A DNA stretch of 64,000 nt from Pseudoroseicyclus tamaricis (GCF_012070395.1 NZ_JAAFYS010000001.1:102001-166000); one strand, 5' to 3'; positions 37,701 to 46,562 are shown, counted from the stretch's first letter. The notes: generated by a model not told the origin, from the letters alone. Numbers and translations are program-made.

Positions 37701-38010
37701 CGCCGCCGCCTGGCGGCCGGCCCCGTGGGAGGGGCCGATGGCGCTCTTCCGCCCCGCGCTCACCGGCAAGTGGCAGGTCGCCCCCGGCCGCCTCGTCAGC
37801 CACGAGCGCGCCTACGTGACAGAAGACAACGGCTGGCGCCCCATGGTGCCGCGACTGGAGGTGTTCGAAGTGCCCGGTGACCACGATTCGATGGTGCTCG
37901 AACCCAACGTGCGCGTCCTCGCCGCCCGCATGGCGCGCGTCGTCGCTGCCGCCGAGCAGCCCGCCCGGGCCCGCCGGCGCGCCTGGCCCGTCGGAGAGGC
38001 AGCGGAATGA
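31717..38010 (+). CDS. Type I polyketide synthase, KS-AT-KR-DH-ACP-TE
   Basis: 2,097 aa single-module PKS. KS (about 7-440): Cys179 in TACSTS, His315 in ECHGTGT, His352 in NIGHLD, all intact. AT (about 529-850): Ser621 in GHSVGEN; the specificity motif reads IAAHS, neither the malonyl HAFH nor the methylmalonyl YASH. KR (about 1000-1320): NADPH loop TGGLGGMG, Tyr1301 in QADYAAANAY. DH (about 1350-1600): His1385 in a slightly expanded HRTATGEALLPG motif and Asp1552 in HPALMD. ACP: Ser1755 in GGHSL. TE (about 1815-2075): Ser1901 in GFSGGG, His2056 in GDHDS. KR precedes DH, the reverse of the usual order. All catalytic residues needed for one reductive, dehydrating extension and release are present. 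It overlaps the next GT2 gene by four bases (ATGA). Confidence 0.93.
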   Translation: MTESQPSDIAIVGMAARLPGAATLGEFWANLSAGLSSIRRFSEAELLAAGERPEMIARPDYVPFGAPLEGFDQFDAEFFGLSPKEAAVMDPQHRLFLEVAWEALETAGHPPEGLGPVGVFAGSGQPSYYWENVLTNAALARETGRFLLRHTGNDKDFLSTRLSHVLDLKGPSVNLQTACSTSLVATHYASQALLLGECDLALAGGVTVELPQGRGYIYREGEVLSPDGACHAFDHRAQGTVFGSGAAVLALRRREDALADGDTIWAVIKGSAINNDGAAKAGYLAPSVEGQAAVVREAQAMAGVRPESIGYVECHGTGTYLGDPIEVAGLAEAFGPTGGTTLLGSLKTNIGHLDTAAGAASLIKTALALHQHQIPPSLGYEAPNPAIGFEGTPFRVADRLSDWPQTGGPHRAGVTSLGVGGTNAHLVLEEAPAVAEGGETGWPFLPLVLSARSNAALDDASARLAAHLRAAPHQSLADIAFTLKEGRRAFEKRRVVVAGSHEEAAALLEAGDRARVYTHTAVPGAAKPVFMFPGGGSQSVAMGRDLYETEPVFADWMDRGLALIERDEPRIREIWLGTHPEAQSLLRKPSLQLPLIFTTEIALARLWMGWGVTPDALIGHSVGENVAACLAGVFSYEDAHGLVSLRGRLMDGVAPGGMLSVNLPAEALGEMLGGELDIAAINGADLTVASGPAAALAKLEARLSARGVEYRRIGIDIAAHSRLLEPVLGDFRAYLASIELNAPQIPVISNRTALPLTEEEAQSPDYWVSHLREAVRFHDGLSHLGEDPSHIFIQVGPGRGIAQLAGQHRGIGAGRVTGTLPEAEGPEDRHFLTMLARVWAMGGEIDWQQVWGDEPRRRLPLPTYPWQHQRYFIEPGQRADETPALPMREAETAKWGWQPAWRPDYAPCEADLSDLSTLLPTRFLLFADEAGLAEGLAARLRAGGHPTCLVHPGDAFAEREDGDFTLAPERGREGYDALLARLAERGERPERIGHFWLVTEGERFRPGSSFFHRVQEQGFWSLFHLAQALAEEGSEAHLMTFTTGAAAAPGESVAQPAKATVFGPARVIPREMAVTSATVDLALPRRKADRPALEARLLEELFAEPQSAEAVLRGERRWRRAWRPAPLGEAAELPRGAHVLVTGGLGGMGLTLAEAMMRRHGARVTLISRSALPDRAEWPAILRNASPTDRLARRLRRIEALEALGEVAHIAADVANLEDMRAARAEAEGRFGPVTTVLHAAGVMDDAPIAAKSPLAVEEVLAPKLHGADVLRALFKPGELGRLILCASTSAAIGPAGQADYAAANAYLDALAASGAFGATKVTAIDWGIWQGTGMAAESMAARTPAPAPEAPAGQPLLTTATFDAAGHRRFTGAWTARHWALGEHRTATGEALLPGTGYLELAAEALAAQGEHGPYELADLTFLAPLRVPDEGETRVAVTLRRSDAGYAFAVESALPGGGFAPNAEGEIALLPMSAPPPLDIPALEAALPAPERAPVGSHLPSPQAANLRFGPRWDAVTERRMGQGEGLARLRLPPAARADSAYALHPALMDMATGWAVDLAPGFDGSALWVPVSYDSVRVHDPLPAELVSHVRLAAGGDDSARFDITLAAPDGAVAVEIEGFSMRRLAGGFRFPAPVPETSAGPAPLSPGEERLRHMLSQGIRPEEGAELFFRALGTGAPQIAVSSMPLPALIAAAARQEAPEASQAFARPSLESDFAAPETEVEKRLAAMWRELLGIEEVGVDDGFFDLGGHSLIAVRLFAQIRKAFAVDMAMSVLFEAPTIRGLSALIEAKTGPAPAEAAEEEAPKPRRRFTHIVPMHEGEGGAKTPFFLVAGMFGNVLNLRHLAQLLGADRPFYGLQAKGLMGDDAPHETIGEAATAMIAEMRALQPRGPYMVGGFSGGGLTAYEIAQQLTAAGEEVSSLVLLDTPLPQRTPLTRRDRAMIQWLELKGQGPLYPVRWASRRVAWEFEKRRPREDNGQGFHNAAIEAAFLRAAAAWRPAPWEGPMALFRPALTGKWQVAPGRLVSHERAYVTEDNGWRPMVPRLEVFEVPGDHDSMVLEPNVRVLAARMARVVAAAEQPARARRRAWPVGEAAE

Positions 38011-38993
38011 GCCCGTTCATCCACGTCCTCATCCTCAACTGGCGCAGCCCGGAGATGACGCTCCGCGCGATGGAGGCGACGCTGGCCGAGATGGAGGGGC
38101 TCGACGGCTTCGTCACCCTCCTCGACAACGACAGCCAGGATGGCTCCTTCGAGCGGCTGCTGACGGCCACCTTCGATTTGCCGCGCGTGCGCGTCGTGCA
38201 GACGGGGCACAACGGCGGCTTCGGCGCCGGCAACAACCACGGCATCCTGACGCCGCTCCCCAGCCGGCCGAAGGTGGATTACTGGTACATCCAGAACTCC
38301 GACAGCTTCCCGAAGCCCGGCGCCATCCGCACGCTGGTGAAGTATCTCGAGGCGCAGCCGCGCGTCGGCATCGCCGGGTCGCAGCTGGTGGACGAGGAGG
38401 GGGTGCCCCAGCAGACGCAGTTCCGCTTCCCCTCCATCCTCTCCGAGTTGGAGGGCGCCGCCCGCACCGGGCCGATCAGCCGGCTCCTCAGCCGTCACGC
38501 CGTGCCCTTCCCGCTTCTCAGGGAAGACCAGCCGGTCGACTGGCTCGCCGGCGCCTCGATGCTGATCCGCGCCAGCCTGCTGGAGAGCATCGGTCTCTTC
38601 GACGAGCGCTTCTTCCTCTATTTCGAGGAGACGGACCTTTGCCGCCGCGCCCGCCTCGCCGGGTTCGAGACGCATTTCGTCAAGGCCTCCGTGGTCACCC
38701 ACGGCGGCTCCGTCTCCACCGGCATGCAGGAATGGACGCGGGTGCCGGAGTACTGGTTCGATTCCCGCCTGCACTACTTCGCCAAAAACCACGGGCCGCT
38801 CTACGCCGCCGGCGCCACGGCGGCGCATGTGGCGGGCGGGCTGATCCACCGGCTGCGCTGCCTCGTCACCGGCAAGGCCCCGGCCGATCCGCCGGGCTTC
38901 TTACGCCACCTGATCCGCCACGACCTGTCCGCCCTGCTCCCCGCCGCCGCCAGAGAGAGACGCAATGCCAAGAACGTTCCTGCTCATCGGTGA
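38007..38993 (+). CDS. Glycosyltransferase family 2, rhamnosyltransferase-like
   Basis: 328 aa. The GT-A core is [36 protein letters not shown] and [18 protein letters not shown]. Then come WYIQNSDSF in the DxD region, [43 protein letters not shown] and a histidine further on. The NGGFGxGNN and YFEETDLC motifs are typical of rhamnosyl- and related transferases in O-antigen loci. It sits between the PKS (4-bp overlap) and the NRPS (29-bp overlap), so it is translated with them. This makes it a candidate for glycosylating the assembly-line product or for adding the sugar that receives it; that is inference. Confidence 0.88.
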   Translation: MSPFIHVLILNWRSPEMTLRAMEATLAEMEGLDGFVTLLDNDSQDGSFERLLTATFDLPRVRVVQTGHNGGFGAGNNHGILTPLPSRPKVDYWYIQNSDSFPKPGAIRTLVKYLEAQPRVGIAGSQLVDEEGVPQQTQFRFPSILSELEGAARTGPISRLLSRHAVPFPLLREDQPVDWLAGASMLIRASLLESIGLFDERFFLYFEETDLCRRARLAGFETHFVKASVVTHGGSVSTGMQEWTRVPEYWFDSRLHYFAKNHGPLYAAGATAAHVAGGLIHRLRCLVTGKAPADPPGFLRHLIRHDLSALLPAAARERRNAKNVPAHR

Positions 38994-41900
38994 CGCCGCC
39001 CTGACGGCGGAATGCGCGCGCGAGATCACGGCGGCCGGCCACGCGCTCACTGCCGTCGTGACCACCCATGCCGCCCTCGCCGAGTGGGCGGCGGAGGCCG
39101 GCGTGCCGGTCGTGGCGCCCGGTCCCGGGCTCGCGGAGCGGCTGGCGGGGCGGGAGGCCGACTGGCTCCTCTCCGCCGCCAACCTGCGGGTTCTGCCGGC
39201 GGAGGTGCTGGCGCTCGGGCGCGAGGGGGCGGTCAACTTCCATGACGGCCCGCTGCCGGAGCGGGCGGGGCTCAACGCGCCGGCCTGGGGAATCATCGAG
39301 GGGGACGAGCGGCACGGCATCACCTGGCACCTCATCGAGGGCGGGGTGGACGAAGGCGCCGTGCTGGTGGAGCGCCGCTTCGACATCGCCGCAGACGAAA
39401 CGGCGCTGACGCTCAACGCCAAGTGCTTCGCCGCGGCGCTGGAGAGCGTGCCGGAGCTGCTGGCGATGCTCGCCGAGGGGCGGCCGGAGGGCCGCGCGCA
39501 GGAGCTGCCGCACCGCCGCCACCATGGCCGCGGCGATGCGATCCCCCATTTGGGCCTGCTCGACCTGCGCCGCCCGGCGGCGGAGCTGGTGCGCCTCGTC
39601 CGCGGGCTCGACCACGGCGGCTACCCCAACCCCCTCGCCACGCCGAAGCTGACCCTCCCCGAGGGGCGGGCGGAACTGACCGGCGCCGAGACGGCCCCCG
39701 GCACAGGCGAGCCGGGCGAGGTCCTCGCCGCCGCCCCCGGCACGCTCACCGTGGCCGCCGGCGATGGCGCCCTCCGCCTCACCGGCCCCTTCGAGCCGCT
39801 GCCCGCCGTCGGCACCCGCCTGCCGTTCCCCGGCCCGGAGGATGACGCCCCCGCCCGCGCCGCGAAGGCGGAGCCCCACTGGCTGGCGCGCCTCACCCGC
39901 TTCGCCCCCCTGCGCCTTCAGGCGGCGGACGGGCAGGGCGGCGCGCCGCTGAGCGAGAGCGTTCCCGGCGCCACGCCCGCCCTCTTCGCCGCACTCGCCG
40001 CCCGCCTCTCCGCCGAGGGCGCCGACCTCGCGCTGGCGCTGCCCTCCGACCACCCGGAGGACCTTTCCCCCTGGGCACCCGTCCGCTTCGACGCCGCCGC
40101 GCCCCTCTCCTCCGCCGCCGAGGCGCTGGAGGCGGAGATCGCCGCCGCCCGCGCCCGCGGCCCCTTCGCCGCTGACCTGCCGGCGCGCCACCAGCTCCCC
40201 GCCCCGGCGCTGCCCGACTTCGCGCTCTCCGAAGACGGCCCGCTCCCCGGCGCCGCGCTGACGCTCTGCGGCGAGGTCCTTCACGGTGACCCGGCCCGCC
40301 TTTCCGCCGACCAGTTCGCCCTGATCGCCGCACGCCTCGCCCACCTCGCCGGGCATGCCACCCCGGACATGCCGGCGGCGGAACAGGACATCCTGCCGGA
40401 GGCGGAGCGCACGCTCCTCCTCACCGGCTGGAACGCGACGGAGGCCCCCTTCGACACCGCCCGCGCCCTCCATGCGCAGATTGCCGAGACGGCCCGTGAC
40501 AGGGCCGGCGAGGTCGCCATCGCCTTCGAGGACCGCGCCGTCACCCACGCCGCGCTCGACGCGCGCGCCAACGCCCTCGCCCATGCCCTCCGCGCCGCCG
40601 GTGTCACCCGGGGCACGCTCGTTGGCCTTCACCTCACCCGCTCCGCCGATCTCGTCGCCGGGGCGCTGGCGATCTGGAAGGCCGGCGGCGCCTACGTGCC
40701 GCTCGACCCGGCCTATCCCGCCTCCCGCCTCGCGCTCTATGTCGAGGACAGCGGCGCCCCCGTCATCCTCACCGAGCGCGCCCTCGCCGGCGGCCTGCCG
40801 GGCGGTGCGACGCTCGTGGTCACCGAGGACGTCCCCTCTGCCGCCGAGACCCCGCCCGAGGGCGGCTGCGCGCCGGAGGATCTGGCCTACCTGATCTACA
40901 CCTCCGGCTCGACCGGCCGACCCAAGGGGGTGATGCTCACCCACCGCAACGTCTCCAACTTCTTCGCCGGCATGGATGCCCGTGTGCCCCATGCCGCCGG
41001 CGACCGCTGGCTCGCCGTCACCTCGCTCTCCTTCGACATCTCGGTGCTGGAGCTGTTCTGGACGCTCGCCCGCGGGCTCACCATCGTGCTCTCCGGCGAG
41101 GAGAGCCGGGCGCTGCCCTCCGCCGGCGCGCCTACCGGGCCCGGCATGGGCTTCTCGCTCTATTACTGGGGCAACAGCGAGGGCGGCCAGGCGGAGACCT
41201 ACCGGCTGCTCCTCGAGGGCGCGAAGTTCGCCGATGCCAACGGCTTCACCGCCGTCTGGACGCCCGAGCGGCACTTCCACGCCTTCGGCGGCCCCTACCC
41301 GAACCCCTCCGTCACCGGCGCCGCCGTCGCCGCGGTGACCGAGCGGATCGGCGTGCGCGCCGGCTCCTGCGTGGCGCCGCTCCACCACCCGGCGCGGATC
41401 GCCGAGGAATGGGCCGTCATCGACAACCTCACCGGCGGCCGCGCGGGGCTCGCCATCGCCTCCGGCTGGCAGCCCGATGACTTCGTCCTGCGGCCGGAGA
41501 ACGCCCCGCCCGACAACAAGCGCGCCATGATCGAGACGATCGGCCAGCTCCGCCGTCTCTGGGCCGGGGAGGCCGTCGCCTTCCCCCGCGCCGACGGCGC
41601 GTTGCACGAGGTCATCACCCAGCCGCGCCCCGTCTCCTCCGAGCTGCCGCTCTGGGTCACCACCGCCGGCAACCCGGAGACGTGGCGCGAGGCCGGGCGC
41701 ATGGGCGCAAACGTGCTCACCCACCTCCTCGGCCAGTCCGTGGCGGAGGTGAAGGAGAAGATTGCCCTCTACCACGACGCCCTCCGCGAGGCGGGCCACG
41801 ACCCGGTGGACTTCACCGTCACGCTGATGCTCCACACCTACCTCGCCGCCACGCGCGAGGCGGCGATGGAGATCGCCCGCGAGCCGATGAAGGAGTACCT

Positions 41901-43554
41901 CCGCTCCGCCGCCGGGCTCATCAAGGGCTATGCCTGGGCCTTCCCGGCCTTCAAGAAGCCGGCCGGCGCCACCAAGCCCGCCGATCTGGACCTCTCGACC
42001 CTCTCGGAGGAGGAGATGGAAGCCGTGCTCGACCACGCCTTCGAGCGGTACTTCACCGAGTCGGGCCTCTTCGGGACCATCGAGGATGCCCGCGCCCGCA
42101 TCGCCGAGCTCTCCGCCATCGGCGTCGGCGAGATCGCCTGCCTGATCGACTACGGCATCGCCACCGACACGGTGCTCGACGGCTTGCGCCCGTTGGCCGA
42201 GGTGGTCGCCACCTCCGCCGCGCCCGAGGCCGGCGATTTCTCCATCGCCGCCCAGATCGCCCGGCACCGCGTCACCCACCTGCAATGCACGCCCTCCATG
42301 GCCCGCATGCTGCTGGCCGACGAGGCGAGCCGCGCCGCGCTGGCCCAGGTGCGCACCCTCATGCTCGGCGGGGAGGCGCTGCCGGCGACGCTGATCGAGG
42401 AGCTGCGGGGCGTCACCTCCGCACAGATCCTCAACATGTACGGCCCCACGGAGACGACCATCTGGTCGACGACCGCCCCCGCCGACGCCGGCCAGACCAT
42501 CGCCCATGTCGGCACCCCCATCGCCAACACGCAGGTCTACGTGCTGGACGACGGGATGCGCCCCTGCCCGGTCGGCGTCGCCGGCCAGCTCTGGATCGGG
42601 GGCGAGGGCGTGGCGAAGGGCTACTGGCAGCGCGAGGAGCTGACGGCGGAGCGCTTCCGCCCCGATCCGTTCCGGGAGGAGGGGCGCATCTACGACACGG
42701 GCGACCTCGCCCGCTGGCGCGCCGATGGCGCGCTCGATTTCCTCGGCCGCGCCGACGGGCAGGTGAAGCTGCGTGGCCATCGGATCGAGACGGGGGAGAT
42801 CGAGGCAGCGCTGGAGGCGGCCCCGGTCGTCGCCCAGGCCGCCGTCGTGCTGCGCGAAGATGGCGGCGATGCCCGCCTCGTCGCCTATGTCCGCCCCGCC
42901 TCCGCCGCCGACGAGCCGGCGCTGAAGGCCCGGCTGGCGGCGGCGCTGCCGGCGCATTTCGTCCCCTCCCGCATCGTCGGGCTCGACAGCTTCCCGCTCA
43001 CGCCCAACCGCAAGCTCGACCGCAAGGCGCTTCCCGCCCCGGGCGCGCCGCGCGGCGCCGCCGCACAGCCCCGTCCGGCCCTGCCGCAGGGCCTGCCCCC
43101 GGCGCCGAAGCGCGTCGCCCCCGCGGCTGCGGCCGGCCACATCACCGCCGCCGAGGCGGAGCGCGGCATCGCCCGCATCTGGGCCGATCTCCTCGGCGTG
43201 GCGCCCGACGGCCCGTCGGCGCAGTTCTTCGAGTTGGGCGGCCACTCCATCCTCGCCGTGCAGGCGCACCGGGCGATGAAGGAGCGCTTCGGCTTCGTCC
43301 GCCTCTCGGTGACGGATATCTTCCGCTCCCCCCGCCTCGGCGACCTCGCCGCCCGTGTCGCCGCGCTCTCCGGCGAGGCCGGCCCGGCCCCCACCCCCGC
43401 CCCGGCCCCCACCCCCGCGCCCGCCGCCACGGCGGAGCCGGCCCCGCCGCCACCGCGCTCCGCGCCCGCGCAGCCGGCCCCCGCCGGCTCCCGCGCCGAG
43501 CTCATGGCCCGGCGCCGGCAGATGCGCGCCGAGCGGCTGGGGACGGGCCAATGA
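38965..43554 (+). CDS. NRPS-like loading protein: formyltransferase, A domain interrupted by luciferase-like monooxygenase, PCP
   Basis: 1,529 aa, no condensation or thioesterase domain. Residues 1 to about 310 resemble methionyl-tRNA formyltransferase, with N91 and H93 in NFHDGPLP. After a linker the A domain starts near 490: A3 [10 protein letters not shown], then A4 at D691 (FDISVLELF). Residues about 728-1082 are a luciferase-like monooxygenase ([60 protein letters not shown]) of the natural-product type. The A domain then resumes ([13 protein letters not shown]) through A5 NMYGPTETT and A8 [11 protein letters not shown] to Lys1350 (PNRKLDRK). PCP: Ser1428 in GGHSI. Extracted pocket residues D-I-L-Q-M-G-M-I-W-K are close to a glycine code known from DhbF-like domains. 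It overlaps the upstream GT2 by 29 bp; wzz follows after 46 bp. Confidence 0.92.
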   Translation: MPRTFLLIGDAALTAECAREITAAGHALTAVVTTHAALAEWAAEAGVPVVAPGPGLAERLAGREADWLLSAANLRVLPAEVLALGREGAVNFHDGPLPERAGLNAPAWGIIEGDERHGITWHLIEGGVDEGAVLVERRFDIAADETALTLNAKCFAAALESVPELLAMLAEGRPEGRAQELPHRRHHGRGDAIPHLGLLDLRRPAAELVRLVRGLDHGGYPNPLATPKLTLPEGRAELTGAETAPGTGEPGEVLAAAPGTLTVAAGDGALRLTGPFEPLPAVGTRLPFPGPEDDAPARAAKAEPHWLARLTRFAPLRLQAADGQGGAPLSESVPGATPALFAALAARLSAEGADLALALPSDHPEDLSPWAPVRFDAAAPLSSAAEALEAEIAAARARGPFAADLPARHQLPAPALPDFALSEDGPLPGAALTLCGEVLHGDPARLSADQFALIAARLAHLAGHATPDMPAAEQDILPEAERTLLLTGWNATEAPFDTARALHAQIAETARDRAGEVAIAFEDRAVTHAALDARANALAHALRAAGVTRGTLVGLHLTRSADLVAGALAIWKAGGAYVPLDPAYPASRLALYVEDSGAPVILTERALAGGLPGGATLVVTEDVPSAAETPPEGGCAPEDLAYLIYTSGSTGRPKGVMLTHRNVSNFFAGMDARVPHAAGDRWLAVTSLSFDISVLELFWTLARGLTIVLSGEESRALPSAGAPTGPGMGFSLYYWGNSEGGQAETYRLLLEGAKFADANGFTAVWTPERHFHAFGGPYPNPSVTGAAVAAVTERIGVRAGSCVAPLHHPARIAEEWAVIDNLTGGRAGLAIASGWQPDDFVLRPENAPPDNKRAMIETIGQLRRLWAGEAVAFPRADGALHEVITQPRPVSSELPLWVTTAGNPETWREAGRMGANVLTHLLGQSVAEVKEKIALYHDALREAGHDPVDFTVTLMLHTYLAATREAAMEIAREPMKEYLRSAAGLIKGYAWAFPAFKKPAGATKPADLDLSTLSEEEMEAVLDHAFERYFTESGLFGTIEDARARIAELSAIGVGEIACLIDYGIATDTVLDGLRPLAEVVATSAAPEAGDFSIAAQIARHRVTHLQCTPSMARMLLADEASRAALAQVRTLMLGGEALPATLIEELRGVTSAQILNMYGPTETTIWSTTAPADAGQTIAHVGTPIANTQVYVLDDGMRPCPVGVAGQLWIGGEGVAKGYWQREELTAERFRPDPFREEGRIYDTGDLARWRADGALDFLGRADGQVKLRGHRIETGEIEAALEAAPVVAQAAVVLREDGGDARLVAYVRPASAADEPALKARLAAALPAHFVPSRIVGLDSFPLTPNRKLDRKALPAPGAPRGAAAQPRPALPQGLPPAPKRVAPAAAAGHITAAEAERGIARIWADLLGVAPDGPSAQFFELGGHSILAVQAHRAMKERFGFVRLSVTDIFRSPRLGDLAARVAALSGEAGPAPTPAPAPTPAPAATAEPAPPPPRSAPAQPAPAGSRAELMARRRQMRAERLGTGQ

Positions 43555-43600
43555 CCCGCCCCGCCGCCTCTCGCCCCGGCCTTCAGAGGAGGATCTGACG

Positions 43601-44893
43601 ATGTCCGCACTCCTGCGCTTCGGCTTTCGCGTGCTGCGCCGCCATGTCTGGCTGATCCTGCTGGTCCTCCTCCTCGGCCTGCCGGCCTCGCTCTGGTTCG
43701 CGCTCAGCCAGGACCGGGCCTACCAGGCCATCGCCGTCATCCAGATCGAGGCGCCGCAGATCAACGACGCCGGCACCGGCGCCACCATCACGGCCGACCG
43801 CCAGCTCGAGCTGATCGAGCAGAAGCTGATGAGCCGCGAGTCGCTCCTGTCGATGATCGACGAATACGGCCTCTATGGCCCCGAGGTGCCGCGCGACCAG
43901 CAGGTGGCCCTCCTCCGCCAGGACGCGCGGATCGAGAAGATCCTGCCGGCGGAGGCGGCCTTCAACCCCAACGTCCAGCCCTCCGGCCTCAACATCACCG
44001 TGCGGATGCCGACGCCGGAGCTCGCCGCGACCATCGCCAATGCCTTCCTCGACCAGATCATCACCGAGGCGGAGGCCCGCAACCTCTCCCGCGCCGCCCG
44101 CACGCTGGAGTTCTTCCGCACCGAGGAGGCCCGCGTCGGCGCCGCCATCGAGGCGAAGGAGGCCGAGCTGGCCCGCTTCAAGGAGGCCAATTCCGACAGC
44201 CTGCCCGAGGCCATCGAGGCGCAGCGCACCCGCCTCGCCCAGCTGCAGGAGACGCAGCTGGAGCTCGACAGCCAGATCATCGAGCTGCAGACGGGCGCCG
44301 ACCGCATCCGCGAGGAGGATCTCTCCCGCCAGACCTCGCTGCTGCAGAGCCAGCGGGATCTCGTGGCGGAGACCATCGCCGGGATCGAGGCCGCCCTCGC
44401 CGCCGCCCCGGAGGTGGAGCGCCAGCTCCTCGCCATCAACCGTGAGCTGGAGCAGCTGCAGACGGAATACACCGCCGTCACCGCCCGGCGGACGGAGGCG
44501 GCGCTGAGCAACGAGATCGAGGCGCAGGACAACGCCTCCCGCTTCGAAGTGCTGGAACGGGCGGAGCCGCCCTTCTACCCGGTGACGGCCAGCCGCAAGA
44601 AGCTCGCCATCGCGGGCGGCGCCGGCAGCCTCGTCCTCGCCATCGGCCTCGCCTTCCTCTTGGAGCTGCTCAGCCCGACGCTGCGCACGGCGGAACAGGT
44701 GGAGCGGCAGCTGGGCGTGCAGCCGATCGTGGTGATCCCCGTCCTCACCTCCCGCCGCGCCCGCCACCGTCGCTGGGGCACCGGCCTCCTCGCGCTCGGC
44801 GGCCTCGCCCTCGCCCTCTGGGCGGCGATCCGCGCCTTCGGCGGCCAGCTCTCCGGCCTCCTGCCCTTCCTCGGCCGCAGCCGCACGAGCTGA
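43601..44893 (+). CDS. wzz: Chain-length determinant/polysaccharide co-polymerase (Wzz type)
   Basis: 430 aa. Two membrane spans frame the protein: RRHVWLILLVLLLGLPASLWFAL near the N-terminus and KLAIAGGAGSLVLAIGLAFLLELLSPTLRTAEQVERQLGV near the C-terminus, the latter the typical Wzz end. An additional hydrophobic stretch (GLLALGGLALALWAAIRAF) follows. Between them lie the periplasmic domain (AVIQIEAPQI...) and a long coiled coil (about 180-330, rich in E, A, Q and R). No ATPase domain is fused; the CpsD-like ATPase lies convergently downstream, so the kinase is separate. The start ATG has a strong ribosome site (agaggagg). It sets polymer length together with Wzy. Confidence 0.9.
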   Translation: MSALLRFGFRVLRRHVWLILLVLLLGLPASLWFALSQDRAYQAIAVIQIEAPQINDAGTGATITADRQLELIEQKLMSRESLLSMIDEYGLYGPEVPRDQQVALLRQDARIEKILPAEAAFNPNVQPSGLNITVRMPTPELAATIANAFLDQIITEAEARNLSRAARTLEFFRTEEARVGAAIEAKEAELARFKEANSDSLPEAIEAQRTRLAQLQETQLELDSQIIELQTGADRIREEDLSRQTSLLQSQRDLVAETIAGIEAALAAAPEVERQLLAINRELEQLQTEYTAVTARRTEAALSNEIEAQDNASRFEVLERAEPPFYPVTASRKKLAIAGGAGSLVLAIGLAFLLELLSPTLRTAEQVERQLGVQPIVVIPVLTSRRARHRRWGTGLLALGGLALALWAAIRAFGGQLSGLLPFLGRSRTS

Positions 44894-44920
44894 GGGCAGG
44901 GGCGCCCCCTGTCCTCCCCA

Positions 44921-44981
44921 GTCTTTGGTCCCAAAAATCCTCGGGGGGCTGCCGCAGGCAGCGGGGGCAGACAGCCCCCTC
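44921..44981. repeat. GC-rich hairpin repeat, family iv copy 4
   Basis: gtctttggtcccaaaaatcc, then cggggggctgcc-gca-ggcagcggggg and gacagcccccc-like arms. It lies between the convergent wzz and cpsD genes, where it could stop transcription from both sides. Confidence 0.75.
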
Positions 44982-45021
44982 CACCGTCGCCCGCACCGCG
45001 CCGCCGCCGGGGCAGGGGCCT

Positions 45022-46488
45022 TCAGTACCCGTAGTGCTGGGCGTGCAGCGTATCGCCCTTGTTGAGCACCACGCCGACGACGGGCGTATCCTCCCCCAGC
45101 CGCCGCTGCGTCTCGCGCACCTCTCCGGCATCCGTCCGGTCGCCCCCGATGACGAGCAGCACGCAGTCGAAATGCGGCGCGAGGGCGATGACGTCGTCCT
45201 GCGCCAGCGCCGGCGGCAGGTCGAAGAGCATCAGGTCGGGCCGGTAGCGGGCCGAGAGATCGTCGAGCACCGCGCCGGTGCGCGGCTGCTGGAACAGCTC
45301 CGAGGCGAAGGGCTCCACCTTGCCGTTCAGCCCGACCGCGAGATTGCGACCGATGTGCAGCCGGTTGGGGCCGGGGCGATGGAAGAAATCCTCCGCCGGC
45401 GCCTCGCCGCGCAGGAAGGCGGCGGTCGAGCCCTCCGCCTGCAGGCCGAGGTAGCGGCCGAGGCCGGGGCGCCGCAGGTCCGCCTCGATGAGCATCGTGC
45501 GGGCATTGTCGTAGCGCGACAGGGTGACGGCGAGGTTGATGGAGGTGAAGCTCTTGCCGACGCCGGGCCCGGGGGAGGTGATCCCCAGCCGCCGCCAGCC
45601 CCGCTCCTGCATCGCCTTGACGATGCGGGCGCGCAGGATGTCGAAGGCCGCATGCGCGGGGTCCCGCCGGCCTGCGGTGATGACGAGATTGCGCTCCAGC
45701 GCCCGCTCGTTGACGGCGAATTGCGGCAGCGCCTCCCAGAGCGCGTCCGTATCGGGCTCCGGGCTCCTCTCCCGCTCGGTCTTCTTGGCAGCGGGCCTCT
45801 TAGCAGCGGGCCGCTTCCGGTCACTCGGCGCTACCGCCGGCTCTCCCGGGGGCACGGGAGCAGCGGCGACCGCCGCCTCCGGCGGAGCGCTCCGCGGGGC
45901 CGGCGCGTCCTCTCGCTGGGCTTGCGGTGCCGGGGCCGGGGCGGGCTCTTCGCTCGTCGGCGCCGGGATAGCCCGCTCCGGTTCCGCAGGCGGTGAAACT
46001 GCCTCTGCCGGCGCGGCTGGCTCAGGCGTCGGCTCCGGCGCGGGTGGAGGCACCGGCTCTACCGTCTCGCCTTCTACGGTCGCAGCCTCCTCTGTCGGAG
46101 GCTCATCAACGTCGGGCGTGAGGGGGGCGACGTCGTCCTCCTCCCCCTGATCGATCATCCCGGCGTCCTCGTCGGTTTGCGCCAGATCCGGCTCGGGTGC
46201 CGGGGCGGGGGCCTTCGCCGGGCCTTGCTTCGGAGCAGGCGGCTCAGGGCTTTCCGCAGGCTCTGAATCGGCAGTCGGCTCAACATCAGCCGTCGGCTCG
46301 GGAGCGGGCTTCGGCACCTGAGGCGGGACAGCCTCGGCCAGCATCCCACCCGCCGAGGCACGGCGGGCGGCGTCGGCGTCGCGCCGGGCCTTGATCCGCT
46401 TGGCGGCCTCGATCCGCTCGATAAGGCGCTGCCGCTCTTCGGGGGTCATGGGCCGGCGGGCCGGGGTCTCGTCGCGGGAATCGGTCAT
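45022..46488 (-). CDS. CpsD/CapB-type ATPase (putative tyrosine autokinase) with long disordered N-terminus
   Basis: 488 aa. Residues 1 to about 250 are low in complexity: a short basic head (RLIERIEAAKRIKARRDADAARR) and then a long Pro/Ala/Glu-rich stretch. The C-terminal ~240 residues are a P-loop ATPase: Walker A SPGPGVGKSFTSINLA, Walker A' MLIEADLRRPGLG, Walker B LMLFDLPPAL. The C-terminus ends HAQHYGY, with only two tyrosines rather than a tyrosine cluster. Family role: with Wzz, couples ATP use and tyrosine phosphorylation to polymer length or export. Activity as a true kinase is unproven. It is transcribed leftwards, tail to tail with wzz, with the GT2-GT4-epimerase genes upstream of it. 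Confidence 0.85.
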   Translation of the reverse strand: MTDSRDETPARRPMTPEERQRLIERIEAAKRIKARRDADAARRASAGGMLAEAVPPQVPKPAPEPTADVEPTADSEPAESPEPPAPKQGPAKAPAPAPEPDLAQTDEDAGMIDQGEEDDVAPLTPDVDEPPTEEAATVEGETVEPVPPPAPEPTPEPAAPAEAVSPPAEPERAIPAPTSEEPAPAPAPQAQREDAPAPRSAPPEAAVAAAPVPPGEPAVAPSDRKRPAAKRPAAKKTERERSPEPDTDALWEALPQFAVNERALERNLVITAGRRDPAHAAFDILRARIVKAMQERGWRRLGITSPGPGVGKSFTSINLAVTLSRYDNARTMLIEADLRRPGLGRYLGLQAEGSTAAFLRGEAPAEDFFHRPGPNRLHIGRNLAVGLNGKVEPFASELFQQPRTGAVLDDLSARYRPDLMLFDLPPALAQDDVIALAPHFDCVLLVIGGDRTDAGEVRETQRRLGEDTPVVGVVLNKGDTLHAQHYGY

Positions 46489-46562
46489 CGCCCTGCCTCG
46501 TCAATTTGCGTCAGATTATCGAAAAAGGTGGCAAGAATGCGCCCCGGGCAGGGAATCGGGCC

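Noticed and set aside
32005-37884. 1,959-codon open frame antisense to the PKS
   Set aside because: It follows codon-position GC bias on the opposite strand; only the plus-strand frame has PKS motifs and catalytic residues.
38866-43551. 1,561-codon open frame antisense to the NRPS
   Set aside because: Same reason; composition is Gly/Arg/Glu-rich without any domain.
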